Below, piece after piece: positions 1 through 9,864 of a DNA stretch of 64,000 nucleotides. Under the pieces are notes generated by a model, which was not told the DNA's origin, searched no databases, and saw only the letters and a list, made by a program, of their open reading frames with translations. The stretch is from Devosia sp. SD17-2 (GTDB lineage: Bacteria > Pseudomonadota > Alphaproteobacteria > Rhizobiales > Devosiaceae). How positions within the stretch are numbered: position 1 is the first letter of the stretch; each line of letters opens with the position of its first letter. The stretch spans positions 310,001-374,000 of the forward strand of contig NZ_CP104002.1 in assembly GCF_029201565.1 (NCBI RefSeq), in the 5' to 3' direction. The position numbers and the translations under genes were made by a program.

Positions 1-694
1 CGCCCCTGTGCTGCTGGCCGGCAATGGCCGCGATCAGGTGCATCTTCTGATCGTTGCAACCGGCGAGCGTGGTCTTGCTGGCGGCTTCAACTCCTCGATC
101 GCGCGTCTGGCGCGCGATCATGCCAACAAGCTTCTGTCTGAAGGCAAGACCGTCAAGATCCTGACCGTTGGTCGCAAGGGTCATGACATTCTCAAGCGTC
201 AGTTCGCCGACAAGATCATCGACACGGTGAGCTATCGCGAAGTCAAGAATATCGGCTTTGCCCAGGCGAGCGAGATCTCCCAGAAGGTGCAGTCGCTGTT
301 CGCCGCCGGTGAATTCGACGTCGCCACCCTGTTCTTTGCCAAGTTCAACTCGGTGATCAGCCAGGTGCCGCAGGCCGTGCAGATCATTCCGGCTCGTATC
401 GAGGCTGTCGAAGGCGAAGGCCAGGCAGCAGCGTCCACGGTGCCCTATGAGTACGAGCCAAGCGAAGAGGCCATTGTCGAGGATCTTCTGCCGCGGAACA
501 TTTCCGTGCAGATCTTCCGCGCCATGCTCGAGAATAACGCTTCGTTCTACGGTGCGCAGATGTCCGCAATGGACAACGCGACCCGCAACGCTGGCGAAAT
601 GATCGGCAAGCTGCAGTTGAGCTACAACCGTCAGCGCCAGGCCCAGATCACCAAAGAACTCATCGAAATCATTTCGGGCGCCGAAGCGCTCTAA
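1..694 (+). CDS. atpG: F1F0 ATP synthase subunit gamma (5' end cut by window)
   Basis: Central rotor shaft of F1, coupling proton flow through Fo to catalysis in the alpha3beta3 ring. The frame is open from base 2, so the gene enters from outside the window; about 60-70 N-terminal residues of the usual ~290 are missing. Visible are the family segment [11 protein letters not shown] and the C-terminal helix [20 protein letters not shown] with its NRQRQAQIT(K)EL ending, the part that sits inside the beta-subunit barrel. It is followed after 21 nt by atpD, the standard atpGDC order. The GTG near base 8 is internal, not a start. Confidence 0.97.
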   Translation, partial: APVLLAGNGRDQVHLLIVATGERGLAGGFNSSIARLARDHANKLLSEGKTVKILTVGRKGHDILKRQFADKIIDTVSYREVKNIGFAQASEISQKVQSLFAAGEFDVATLFFAKFNSVISQVPQAVQIIPARIEAVEGEGQAAASTVPYEYEPSEEAIVEDLLPRNISVQIFRAMLENNASFYGAQMSAMDNATRNAGEMIGKLQLSYNRQRQAQITKELIEIISGAEAL

Positions 695-2155
<1,461 letters not shown>

Positions 2156-2175
2156 GCCACGCCTTCTTGCGTGTT

Positions 2176-2198
2176 GGACCCGCCCGCAAAGCGGGTCC
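2176..2198 (+). promoter_or_regulatory. intercistronic hairpin between atpD and atpC
   Basis: The arms GGACCCGC (2176-2183) and GCGGGTCC (2191-2198) form a perfect 8-bp stem with a 7-nt loop. No U-run follows, so it does not look like a full terminator. It could slow RNase decay or polymerase between atpD and atpC. The role is inferred. Confidence 0.5.
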
Positions 2199-2228
2199 CC
2201 CATCTGATGCTAAGGGACCCAAAAAAAA

Positions 2229-2654
2229 ATGGCTGAAGGCCTCAAGATCGAGATCGTGTCGCCAGAACGGCTTCTGGTTTCGGAAATCGTGCAGTCGGTC
2301 ACCGTGCCGGGCTCCGAGGGCTATTTCACGGTCATGTTTGACCATGCGCCCTTCATGACCACCATGCGTCCCGGTTTCATCACCGTGACCAAGGAAAATG
2401 GCGCGTCTGAAGTGTACTTCGTGCGCGGCGGTTTCGTTGATGTCTCAACGACGGGCCTGACCATCCTGGCCGAAGAATCCGTGCCGTTCAGCGAATTCAG
2501 CCATGCCGATCTGCAGGCGCAGATCAAGGCAGCCGAAGAAGAGCTGGCCCGCGCTGCGACACCGGACGACAAGTCCTATGCCCAGCAGTTCGTTTCCGGC
2601 CTGCTGAACCTCGCGATCGAGGCCCAGCAGCTTGGCGGCGCGCATATCCACTAA
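2229..2654 (+). CDS. atpC: F1F0 ATP synthase subunit epsilon
   Basis: Small central-stalk subunit that contacts gamma and the c-ring and can inhibit ATP hydrolysis. It has 141 aa, starting MAEGLKIEIVSPERLL, with the N-terminal beta-sandwich motif GSEGYFTVMFDHAPF; the second half is the helical hairpin region. The ATG is immediately preceded by a run of A residues (2221-2229), with only a weak AGGG about 11 nt upstream as ribosome binding site. Last gene of the atp operon; a strong terminator follows at 2678-2710. Confidence 0.96.
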   Translation: MAEGLKIEIVSPERLLVSEIVQSVTVPGSEGYFTVMFDHAPFMTTMRPGFITVTKENGASEVYFVRGGFVDVSTTGLTILAEESVPFSEFSHADLQAQIKAAEEELARAATPDDKSYAQQFVSGLLNLAIEAQQLGGAHIH

Positions 2655-2677
2655 GATTGCCGTCTGATCACTTTTGG

Positions 2678-2710
2678 AAAGGCCGTCCTTCGGGGCGGCC
2701 TTTTCTTTTT
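2678..2710 (+). terminator. rho-independent terminator of the atp operon
   Basis: GGCCGTCC, a TTCG tetraloop and GGGCGGCC (one wobble pair) are flanked by AAA upstream and followed by TTTTCTTTTT. It lies 24 nt after the atpC stop. The leftward gene at 2722 ends just beyond it, so it may also serve that gene. Confidence 0.9.
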
Positions 2711-2721
2711 GCCGTTTTCGA

Positions 2722-3411
2722 TCAGCTCAGGGCGTGATCGACAAGGGCCCTGGCGTGAAGATCGGTGGTGTCATAGACCGGCAGCGGGCTGACGTCGTCG
2801 TCGATCAGCATGCCGATTTCGGTGCAGCCAAGGATGACCGCCTGGGCCCCGCGTGCGGCGAGTTTCTCGATGGCCCCAACATAGATCCTGCGGGACTCCT
2901 CGCGGATGATCCCGCGACAAAGCTCCTCATAGATAATGCCGTTGAGATTGGTGCGATCGACTTCGGGAATGAGATTGTTCAGGCCGCGCTCGGTCAGCCG
3001 GTCGCGGTAAAAGCCCATCTCCATGGTGAAGCGCGTGCCGAGAAGCCCTACAGTATCGAAGCAGTCGGCCAGCAGCGCGTCTGCCGTCGGATCGGCAATA
3101 TGCACAAAGGGAGTGTCGATGCCCGCCAGCATGGTCTCGGCCACTACATGCATGGTGTTGGTGGCAAGGCCCAGCACTTCGGCTCCGGCGTCCACCAGGC
3201 CCCTTGCAGCCGCATTGAGGAGCTGACCCGCGCCGTCCCAGTCTCCGGCCGCCTGCATGGCCGCTATGGGAGCGAAATCAACAGAGTGGATGAGGAGCGG
3301 CGCTGAATGGAGACCGCCCAGCCGACGCGCTGTTTCCTGATTGAGGACGCGATAGTAATGCGCCGTCGACTCCCAGCTCATGCCGCCGATCAAGCCGATG
3401 GTCTTCATCAC
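2722..3411 (-). CDS. aspartate/glutamate racemase family protein, YgeA-like
   Basis: Cofactor-independent amino acid racemase of the Asp/Glu/hydantoin racemase superfamily, 229 aa, cytosolic. The start KTIGLIGGMSWEST and the HIADPTADAL and GCTEIGML segments resemble the E. coli YgeA type. The second catalytic cysteine is present (C196 in GCTEIG), but the first position reads ATNTMH with Thr84 instead of Cys. This asymmetric Thr/Cys pair is, as I recall, also found in YgeA, so the enzyme may be active with altered specificity. Last gene of the leftward block, 7 nt after rppH. Substrate not known. Confidence 0.85.
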   Translation of the reverse strand: MMKTIGLIGGMSWESTAHYYRVLNQETARRLGGLHSAPLLIHSVDFAPIAAMQAAGDWDGAGQLLNAAARGLVDAGAEVLGLATNTMHVVAETMLAGIDTPFVHIADPTADALLADCFDTVGLLGTRFTMEMGFYRDRLTERGLNNLIPEVDRTNLNGIIYEELCRGIIREESRRIYVGAIEKLAARGAQAVILGCTEIGMLIDDDVSPLPVYDTTDLHARALVDHALS

Positions 3412-3418
3412 TCCCTCC

Positions 3419-3949
3419 TCAGGAAAAGCGCTGCGGGATCTCGCTGAAAGCCTCGACTACCTTGTCATAGGCCGGACGCTTGAACGGAACGATCAGCGAG
3501 GGGGTGCGGCTCAGCCGCTCCCAGCGCCAGGCATTGAACTCGGCGCCATGCTTGCCACCAGCCGGGGTATGGACGTCGATCTCGCTTTCCTGGCCGGTAA
3601 AGGCGAAGGCAAACCAGCGCTGGCGCTGCCCGCGATATTTGCCCTTGAAGGCGACGCCCAGGGCTTCGTCGGGCAGGTCGTAATAGATCCACTCGGGGGC
3701 CTCGGCGAGGAGGCTCACCGAGGTGATATTGGTTTCTTCGTGCAGTTCGCGCAGGGCGGCGCGCAGCGGGTCCTCGCCATCGTCAATGCCCCCTTGGGGC
3801 ATCTGCCAGGCAAAGCCACGCGCAGCCGATTGATCGGGGTCACCCTCGGACTTGCGATGCCCGACAAACACCTGCCCGGTGGAATTGAACACCGCTATGC
3901 CCACGCAGTCGCGATAGGGCATGGCGTCTCGATCGAGTGCAGCAGACAT
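3419..3949 (-). CDS. rppH: RNA pyrophosphohydrolase (Nudix)
   Basis: Removes pyrophosphate from 5'-triphosphate RNA ends and so starts mRNA decay. With the start at 3949 (MSAALDRDAMPYRDCVGI) it has 176 aa, the normal size; a longer reading frame to 4024 would overlap the upstream gene. The Nudix box is at residues 53-75 with GG at its start and the RELHEE core. WQMPQGGI and the FKGKYRGQRQRWF segment are typical of the RppH/NudH subfamily. An AGAAG precedes the start, 12 nt after the deacetylase stop. Confidence 0.93.
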   Translation of the reverse strand: MSAALDRDAMPYRDCVGIAVFNSTGQVFVGHRKSEGDPDQSAARGFAWQMPQGGIDDGEDPLRAALRELHEETNITSVSLLAEAPEWIYYDLPDEALGVAFKGKYRGQRQRWFAFAFTGQESEIDVHTPAGGKHGAEFNAWRWERLSRTPSLIVPFKRPAYDKVVEAFSEIPQRFS

Positions 3950-3960
3950 GAAGCGCTTCT

Positions 3961-5082
3961 CTATTTCATCAGGGCGCTGGCCGGAACCAGCGCAATACCC
4001 TTGGAATCCAGTTCCGCTGCCCACTCGGAGAGGGCCTGAACGGAAATGGGGAGAGCACTGACAATACCGATCGCGCTGCCCTGGTCCAGAGCCTGGGCTT
4101 CAAGGCTGGCAAGCGCTGAGAGAATGGATGCGCGGGCGGGATTGGCGTCGATCACCGTGCCGGCGCGGGCAAAGGGTACCTTGTTGGAGGTGGCGAGCTG
4201 CTCGGCGACGGATCGGTTTGACGAGCCGTCGTCGATATAGCCTAGCCCTCGGGAGCCAAGCTCCTCCATCACCGGGGCGAAGTCTGCGCCAGAGGCGGTG
4301 AAACGGGCGCCCATATTGTTGATGACACCGGTATAGGCGCCGAATCGCGCCATCAGCCAGAACAGCTTTTCGAGGTTCTGGCGTGGCGGTTCGCCGGTCA
4401 GCAGCGTATGCGGGCCCGGATCGTTCTGCGGGTAGTCGAAAGGCTCCAGCGGCACTTCGAGCATGATCTCATGTCCGCCGCCGCGCGCTGCCGCCACCGT
4501 GTGCTCCAGCGCCTTGCCATAAGGTGCGAAGGCGAGCGTCACCAGATCGGGCAGCTGGCCTATGGCGTCGAGCGAACCCTGTTCGTTGATCCCGAGGCCG
4601 GTCACGATAACAGCGATCTTGGGGCCGGGGGCCGATGCTAGGTCGAAGGGATATTTATAGGCCGCAAAGGGCGTTTCGCCGCTGCTCGAGATGCGGGGGA
4701 TGGCGCCGTTGCTGGTCTCTTCCGTGAGATCGGCAAGGATCGTCGCAGCATTGGAGACTGCGGGGCCAGTTTCCGCGCCGACTCCCGCGTCCGACGGCAT
4801 CGTGCCCGCCGGATATTGCATGGGGTCTGCCGTGATGGTGGCGGGACGGCTGGCCGCGCTGTCGGCCACGCTGTTGCTCGCCCGCGTATTGGTGATGGCG
4901 GCCTCGATGGTGGGCAGGCCGCCATTGGGCTCATCGACGAGAACAAGGCGCAAGACCACGCCGATGGCGATGAGCGCGATAATGCCAAAGAGCACCCGGG
5001 CGACCGGGAAATGGGTCCGCCCTGTCCCTCGCCTCAGGCGCTGCCGCCGGCCGGTCAGTGGTGTACTGAGATCATTGGCCAT
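3961..5082 (-). CDS. divergent polysaccharide deacetylase family protein (YibQ/DUF610)
   Basis: 373 aa. It has a basic cytoplasmic N-terminus, one membrane anchor (residues near 30-50, ending LRLVLVDEP), a Pro/Ala/Ser/Thr-rich linker, and a C-terminal NodB-like divergent deacetylase domain starting IAVIVTGLGINEQ and containing NNMGARFT and YIDDGSS. Probably acts in the periplasm on the cell envelope together with the EnvC and CtpA neighbours. Start 5082 is preferred over 5139, which has no ribosome binding site, because of upstream AGGA motifs and family-like MANDLSTPL. Precise activity unproven for the family. Confidence 0.85.
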   Translation of the reverse strand: MANDLSTPLTGRRQRLRRGTGRTHFPVARVLFGIIALIAIGVVLRLVLVDEPNGGLPTIEAAITNTRASNSVADSAASRPATITADPMQYPAGTMPSDAGVGAETGPAVSNAATILADLTEETSNGAIPRISSSGETPFAAYKYPFDLASAPGPKIAVIVTGLGINEQGSLDAIGQLPDLVTLAFAPYGKALEHTVAAARGGGHEIMLEVPLEPFDYPQNDPGPHTLLTGEPPRQNLEKLFWLMARFGAYTGVINNMGARFTASGADFAPVMEELGSRGLGYIDDGSSNRSVAEQLATSNKVPFARAGTVIDANPARASILSALASLEAQALDQGSAIGIVSALPISVQALSEWAAELDSKGIALVPASALMK

Positions 5083-5179
5083 CGGTCCTGGCTGCGTCCT
5101 TGAAGAGAGGCTTGGAAAATTGGCGCGGCGGCGAATCATGCCGTCGCGCCATTCAGTCTAGCACAGCTGAAGCTTGCGT

Positions 5180-6571
5180 TTACTCGGCCTTGGGCGGGAA
5201 GGCCTCGTGAGTCTCTTCGCCATTGATCAGGCGGAGGGCATACTGCAGCTGCGTATCTTCTTCCTTATCGACCGGCACGTAGACGGAGGAGCCGACGCTG
5301 CTCTCTTCCTCGGCGTCACCAGTGATGTGGCCTTCAAGACCAGCCTCGCCAATGATTTCGTCGCGGCCCTGGAACTCCTCGGGAACGACCTGCTTGATCT
5401 CGATATCGGGCGTAATGCCGAGGGCCTGGATCGAGCGGTTGTCGGGCGTGTAATAGCGCGCCGTGGTCAGGCGCATCGCGCCATCCGGGCCGAGCGAAAT
5501 GATCGACTGCACCGAACCCTTGCCGAAGGAGCGGGTCCCGACGAGGGTCGCGCGCTTATGGTCCTGAAGGGCACCGGCGACGATTTCCGAGGCAGACGCC
5601 GAACCGCCGTTGATCAGCACCACCAGCGGCACGTCGGCAAGGCGCTTGTCCAGCGGATCGGACTGGGCGTCGTAGCGGGCGCTTTCGCGTTCCGTACGGC
5701 CGCGGGTCCAGACCACTGCGCCACGATTGAGGAAGGCGTCGGCAACATAGACGGACTGGTCGACAAGCCCGCCCGGATTGTTACGCAGGTCGAGGATGAT
5801 GCCCTTGGGGGCAGCGCCATCACGCTCTTCATAAATTTCGTTGATGGCGGCTTCGATGCCGACAAAGGCCTGGGCCGAGAACCGCGCGAGGCGCAGCAGA
5901 GCCACATCGCCCTCCATCGACCAGCGCACGGCGCGCATGGAGATGGTCGCGCGGGTCATCTCGAAGCTCATCGGCTCGTTGACACCTTCGCGGACCACGG
6001 TGACCTTGATGTCGGTGCCGATCGGACCCCGCATCTTGTCCACGGCTTCGTCCAGCGACAGACCCTGAACAGAAACGCCGTCGAGTTCCACGATCAGGTC
6101 GTTGGCCAGGATGCCGGCGCGTGCCGCAGGAGTCTCGTCGATGGGCGAGACGACCTTGATGACGCCTTCTTCCATCGTGACTTCGATGCCGAGGCCCCCG
6201 AACTGGCCCGAAATATCTTCGCGCGTGTCGTTGTAATCGGCCGGCGGGAGGTAGTCGGAATGCGGGTCAAGCGAGGTCAGCATGCCGCGAATGGCGGCAC
6301 GGATCAGCTCCTCCTCATCCGGCGGATCCACATATTCGGCGCGGATACGGTCAAAGATCTCGCCGAAGAGATTAAGATCGGCATAGATCTCCAACGGATC
6401 ACGCGGCTCGCTGTCGCGTTCCTCGGCCGTGGGTTCTGGCTGTTCGCCGCTCGGGTTCGGCGCCTCGACCGGGGTTTCCGGAGCCGGCGTCTGATCCTGT
6501 GCCATCAGCACGGTCGACGGCACGAGCAGCGCCACGCCAAGAGCTGCAGCGCGGAGTGTGGACAAGCGCAT
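5180..6571 (-). CDS. ctpA: S41 carboxy-terminal processing peptidase
   Basis: Periplasmic tail-specific serine protease of the cell-envelope maturation type. The 463-aa protein starts with a signal peptide (about residues 1-25), has a short Pro/Glu-rich linker, a PDZ domain around 120-200 (FGGLGIEVTMEEG, PAARAGILANDLI) and the S41 core. The catalytic dyad is Ser326 in SASASEI and Lys351 in SFGKGSVQ, 25 residues apart as in Prc and CtpB. The start at 6571 is 7 nt after the envC stop, suggesting a shared transcript; in-frame upstream codons lie inside envC. Confidence 0.93.
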   Translation of the reverse strand: MRLSTLRAAALGVALLVPSTVLMAQDQTPAPETPVEAPNPSGEQPEPTAEERDSEPRDPLEIYADLNLFGEIFDRIRAEYVDPPDEEELIRAAIRGMLTSLDPHSDYLPPADYNDTREDISGQFGGLGIEVTMEEGVIKVVSPIDETPAARAGILANDLIVELDGVSVQGLSLDEAVDKMRGPIGTDIKVTVVREGVNEPMSFEMTRATISMRAVRWSMEGDVALLRLARFSAQAFVGIEAAINEIYEERDGAAPKGIILDLRNNPGGLVDQSVYVADAFLNRGAVVWTRGRTERESARYDAQSDPLDKRLADVPLVVLINGGSASASEIVAGALQDHKRATLVGTRSFGKGSVQSIISLGPDGAMRLTTARYYTPDNRSIQALGITPDIEIKQVVPEEFQGRDEIIGEAGLEGHITGDAEEESSVGSSVYVPVDKEEDTQLQYALRLINGEETHEAFPPKAE

Positions 6572-6578
6572 GGAGTTT

Positions 6579-7976
6579 CTATCCCGTCTGTTCGTTCGGA
6601 GCCCACCACCCATCCGGGTCGAAAGGCCGGTTGTTCTGTCGCAGTTCAATATAAAGGGTCGGTTGGGCGTTACCAGCACTGGTCGTCACGGTCCGTCCAA
6701 TTGTGCGTGAACCCATCTGACCAACGGGTTCGCCCATTTGCACAAACTGACCGATATCGACGCTGATGGTTTCAAGCCCTGCGAGCAGGGCGGTATAGCC
6801 CTGTCCGGTATTCAAGATGATGATCTGGCCATAATTGAGGTAGGGGCCCTTGTAGAGCACCCAGCCATCAGCCGGGGCAACGACCTGTGCCTCGGCCCGG
6901 GTTACCACTGACTGGCCTTGGGAGATGCCGCCACGGCCATCGCTGGAGCCAAAGTCGAGAACGGTGACGCCATTGGCAGGCTGGGAGAGGTATCCGCGCG
7001 CCAGGGGAAAGGGCACAGCAGGTTCGGTGCGTGCCGCATTGGCCAGCGCAAGCTGAATGGCTTCGGGCGGCAGCGTCGGCAAATCGTCGGCCGTCGTCTG
7101 GGGTGCCGTGGCGTTGGTGGCGCGCGCGGAGAGGGTGTCGATGAGCTCGCGCAGGGTGGCTGCACGCTCTGCCAGCTCAACGGCTTCGCGTTCCTGGGAA
7201 TCGAGGGCAATCCCGCGCTGGTTCAGGCCCTGCTTGCGGGCTGCGATCAGGGTGGCGATGCGCAATTGCTCTTCTTCGAGCACGGCATAATTGGCCTTGA
7301 GCGTCTCCTCTTCGGCCAGCGCCTGCTCCTTGATGGAGGTCAGTTCCTTGAGGTCGACGGCAACGCTGTCAGCGCGAGCGCGCAATTGCGGAACGATGGC
7401 CGCGATCAGCATGGCGCCGCGGGCAGAACCCAGTGCGTCGCTCGGGTCAACGATCAGCGCCGGCGGGGGATTGAGGGAAATGCGCTGCAGAGCGGCAAGA
7501 ACATTGGCGATCTCGGCATCGGCACCATCGAGGCGCCCGCGCACCTCGAGCTCTGAGACGATCAGGTTCGACAGGCGCTCCTCGACGTCGGCGACTTCGA
7601 TCTCGGCCATCTTCACCCGCTGGCCGGCAGCAATGAGCGCCGCATTCTGCTGGGTTTGGTCGCCCTCCATCGCCGCGATTTCGGCCTTGAGGGTGTCGAT
7701 CCGCTCGCGGCTGAGATTGAGGGAGGCCTCCACTTCGGCAAGGTCGCTGGCGCTGGCCGACACGGTAGCCTCGCCGGCATCCTGGGGCGCCGCTTCGGTC
7801 TCGACCACGCCTTCATTTGCCGGAGATGGCGCCTCCGCGTCGGGCGCGATGGTTTCCGGCACGGCCGATTCTTGCACGGCAGGGGGAGTCTGGGCCAGTA
7901 GCGGCAAAGCAGCCATCGAGGACAGGACAATCCCTGCCAGGGCAGCTCTGGCTATGCTCCCCGGTCCAGCCGGCAT
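6579..7976 (-). CDS. murein hydrolase activator, EnvC-like (degenerate M23/LytM)
   Basis: 465 aa. A signal peptide (MPAGPGSIARAALAGIV...LAQ) precedes an acidic Ala/Pro stretch, a long coiled coil (about residues 75-280) and a C-terminal LytM fold (about 340-460). The peptidase zinc ligands are absent: no His/Asp pair in the first strand, and the usual Y-H-L loop reads ALLAGL. As in EnvC and NlpD it should be an activator of amidases in septal peptidoglycan cleavage, not an enzyme. A strong AAGGAG lies 6 nt before the ATG. Directly upstream of ctpA. Confidence 0.88.
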   Translation of the reverse strand: MPAGPGSIARAALAGIVLSSMAALPLLAQTPPAVQESAVPETIAPDAEAPSPANEGVVETEAAPQDAGEATVSASASDLAEVEASLNLSRERIDTLKAEIAAMEGDQTQQNAALIAAGQRVKMAEIEVADVEERLSNLIVSELEVRGRLDGADAEIANVLAALQRISLNPPPALIVDPSDALGSARGAMLIAAIVPQLRARADSVAVDLKELTSIKEQALAEEETLKANYAVLEEEQLRIATLIAARKQGLNQRGIALDSQEREAVELAERAATLRELIDTLSARATNATAPQTTADDLPTLPPEAIQLALANAARTEPAVPFPLARGYLSQPANGVTVLDFGSSDGRGGISQGQSVVTRAEAQVVAPADGWVLYKGPYLNYGQIIILNTGQGYTALLAGLETISVDIGQFVQMGEPVGQMGSRTIGRTVTTSAGNAQPTLYIELRQNNRPFDPDGWWAPNEQTG

Positions 7977-8133
7977 GGCAACTCCTTAAAGGGGACCACA
8001 CGTCCCGAATCATCTGCGCGCACCTTACCAAGAGGTCGGCAAACCACTGGTTAATTCAGCTTAACCATGTTTGTGCGGAAAGGGCCCGAGCCCAATAGGG
8101 CGCAGCTGGGTCTAAACTGTGGCCACTGACGCA

Positions 8134-8616
8134 TTAATCGCCGCGATGATAGGGATGTCCGGAGAGGATGGTGGTTGCCCGATACAATTGCTCAGCCAGC
8201 ATGATGCGCACCAATTGGTGGGGCCACACCATTGGGGAAAAGCTGAGCACGAGGTCACTGGACCGGGTGAACTCGGGATCGAGGCCGTCCGCGCCACCAA
8301 TGACAAAACTGGCCGCCGGGCGGCCTTCGTCGCGCCAGCGCAGCAGCAAGGCCGCAAAGGCTTCCGAGCCGATGCCCTTTCCACGCTCATCGAGTGAGAC
8401 AAGGATGCCGGACGGCAGGGCGCCGCGCAAAGCCTTGGCTTCCTCGATCTTGCGGGCAGGGGCGGAGCCGGCGCGGGATTCGGGCAGTTCGATCGCGTCG
8501 AAATGGGTCAGGGCGAGAGGTTTGCCGCTGGCTGTGGCACGGTCAAGATAACGGGCCACGAGCTCTCGCTCGGGCCCGGATTTCATCCGCCCTATGGCAG
8601 CAAGGGTGATGCGCAT
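8134..8616 (-). CDS. rlmH: 23S rRNA (pseudouridine1915-N3) methyltransferase
   Basis: SPOUT-family enzyme that methylates pseudouridine 1915 in helix 69 of 23S rRNA. 160 aa, starting MRITLAAIGRMKSGPERELV. The SAM-binding trefoil signature is visible as VSLDERGK, FVIGGADGL and the C-terminal SFSPMVWPHQLVRIMLAEQ region, with the HPYHR end of the family. The upstream gene is rsfS with a 9-nt gap, a pair conserved across bacteria. A gap of 157 nt separates it from envC downstream. Confidence 0.97.
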   Translation of the reverse strand: MRITLAAIGRMKSGPERELVARYLDRATASGKPLALTHFDAIELPESRAGSAPARKIEEAKALRGALPSGILVSLDERGKGIGSEAFAALLLRWRDEGRPAASFVIGGADGLDPEFTRSSDLVLSFSPMVWPHQLVRIMLAEQLYRATTILSGHPYHRGD

Positions 8617-8625
8617 CGCCTGACG

Positions 8626-9018
8626 TCAGTGCGCGTCGGCCGTAAAGTCAGCCTGCCACATCTTCTCGATGTTGTAGAACTCGCGCACCTCAGGGCGGAA
8701 GATGTGGACGATGACATCGCCGGCATCCACCAGAACCCAATCGCAGTGCGGCAGACCCTCGACGCGTGGCTTGCCGTGCCCATTGTCGCGCAGCGCCCGG
8801 ATGATCTGGTCCGCGACCGCGCCGACATGGCGCTGCGAGCGGCCCGAGGTCACGACCATATGATCGGCCAGCGAGGACTTCCCGCTGAGGTCGACGGCTA
8901 TGGTCTCTTCGGCCTTGGCATCTTCGAGAATGTCGAGGATGAGATCGATGAGGGGCTTGTTGGAAGTGGCGGCAGGGGCCGCGGCGGAAGACACATTATT
9001 TTCTGGCAGCACGGTCAT
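8626..9018 (-). CDS. rsfS: ribosome silencing factor
   Basis: Binds uL14 on the 50S subunit and blocks subunit joining when growth slows. From start 9018 the protein has 130 aa; it is chosen over 9039 because AGAAGG lies 9 nt before it and the longer start has none. Family motifs are DLSGKSSLADHMVVTSGRS, residues NGHGKPRVEG and DWVLVDAGDVIVHIF. It is followed closely by rlmH. The 183-nt space upstream, to nadD, holds no gene I can support. Confidence 0.95.
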   Translation of the reverse strand: MTVLPENNVSSAAAPAATSNKPLIDLILDILEDAKAEETIAVDLSGKSSLADHMVVTSGRSQRHVGAVADQIIRALRDNGHGKPRVEGLPHCDWVLVDAGDVIVHIFRPEVREFYNIEKMWQADFTADAH

Positions 9019-9201
9019 CACAAATGGCCTTCTGCCCATGCACTTGCATGAGTCATGCGCAGAGTAAGCATCCTTGGTTGTTTTTCGAAATATTGCGGTT
9101 CCCGGGCAAACGGCAAGCTATTGGTTCCGTTCCGGAGACAGCGATCTTGCCCCAATATGCGCTTTCCAGCGGATTTTCGCAAGGTCAGGCACGAAAATGG
9201 C

Positions 9202-9840
9202 CTAGGCCGTCTGTTTCCCGGCCCGAATGGCGCTTGAAGACAGGCTCGACTGGCGCCCGCGCAGGAACACCCAGGCGGGGGGTGAGCGGTCCGCGAGCGT
9301 GTTTGCGGCCTCTTCGTCGATGCGGTTTTTTGCCAGAACCGCGGCCGCCCTTGAGGCCAGGGCGCGGCTTGATGCACGCGGCCGGACATAGACCGCAATG
9401 GGCATGGTTTCGGCGATTTCGCGCCAGCGCGACCAGCGGTGAAAGTCCGCCAGACTATCGGCGCCCATTATCCAGACGAAGTTTCGGTCAGCCAATGTAT
9501 CGGCGAGATGGCGCAGGGTTTCGTAGGTATAGGTAAAGCCGTGCGCGGCCTCAAAGCCCGTCACCTTGATCCGTGGGTTGGCGATTTTATCCCGCGCCGC
9601 CTGCACACGTTCGGCGAGCGGGCTGAGCTCGTTATGGTTCTTGAGCGGATTGCCGGGCGTGACCAGCACCCAGAGCGCATCGAGGCCGAGCCGCCGCAGC
9701 GTCTCCTCCATCACCAGCACATGCCCGTCATGGATGGGATTGAAGCTGCCGCCAAAAAGGCCAATGCGCATGCCGGGAGCCGACGGCGGTAATTCCGTGA
9801 TCCCGGTCATTGGTGCTTTCGGGCGACGCCGTTTCAGCAT
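9202..9840 (-). CDS. nadD: nicotinate-nucleotide adenylyltransferase
   Basis: Makes deamido-NAD from nicotinate mononucleotide and ATP. The 212-aa reading has the nucleotidyltransferase motif GGSFNPIHDGH (about residues 29-39) and the C-terminal SSLSSSAIRA that binds ATP. Start uncertain: 9840, 9810 (MTGITEL) or even the Met just before RIGLFGG are possible and none has a clear ribosome binding site. It sits 24 nt after proA, the usual proBA-nadD-rsfS order of Hyphomicrobiales. Confidence 0.95.
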   Translation of the reverse strand: MLKRRRPKAPMTGITELPPSAPGMRIGLFGGSFNPIHDGHVLVMEETLRRLGLDALWVLVTPGNPLKNHNELSPLAERVQAARDKIANPRIKVTGFEAAHGFTYTYETLRHLADTLADRNFVWIMGADSLADFHRWSRWREIAETMPIAVYVRPRASSRALASRAAAVLAKNRIDEEAANTLADRSPPAWVFLRGRQSSLSSSAIRAGKQTA

Positions 9841-9864
9841 TGGCGCGTCAGGCAGAGGCGCGCG

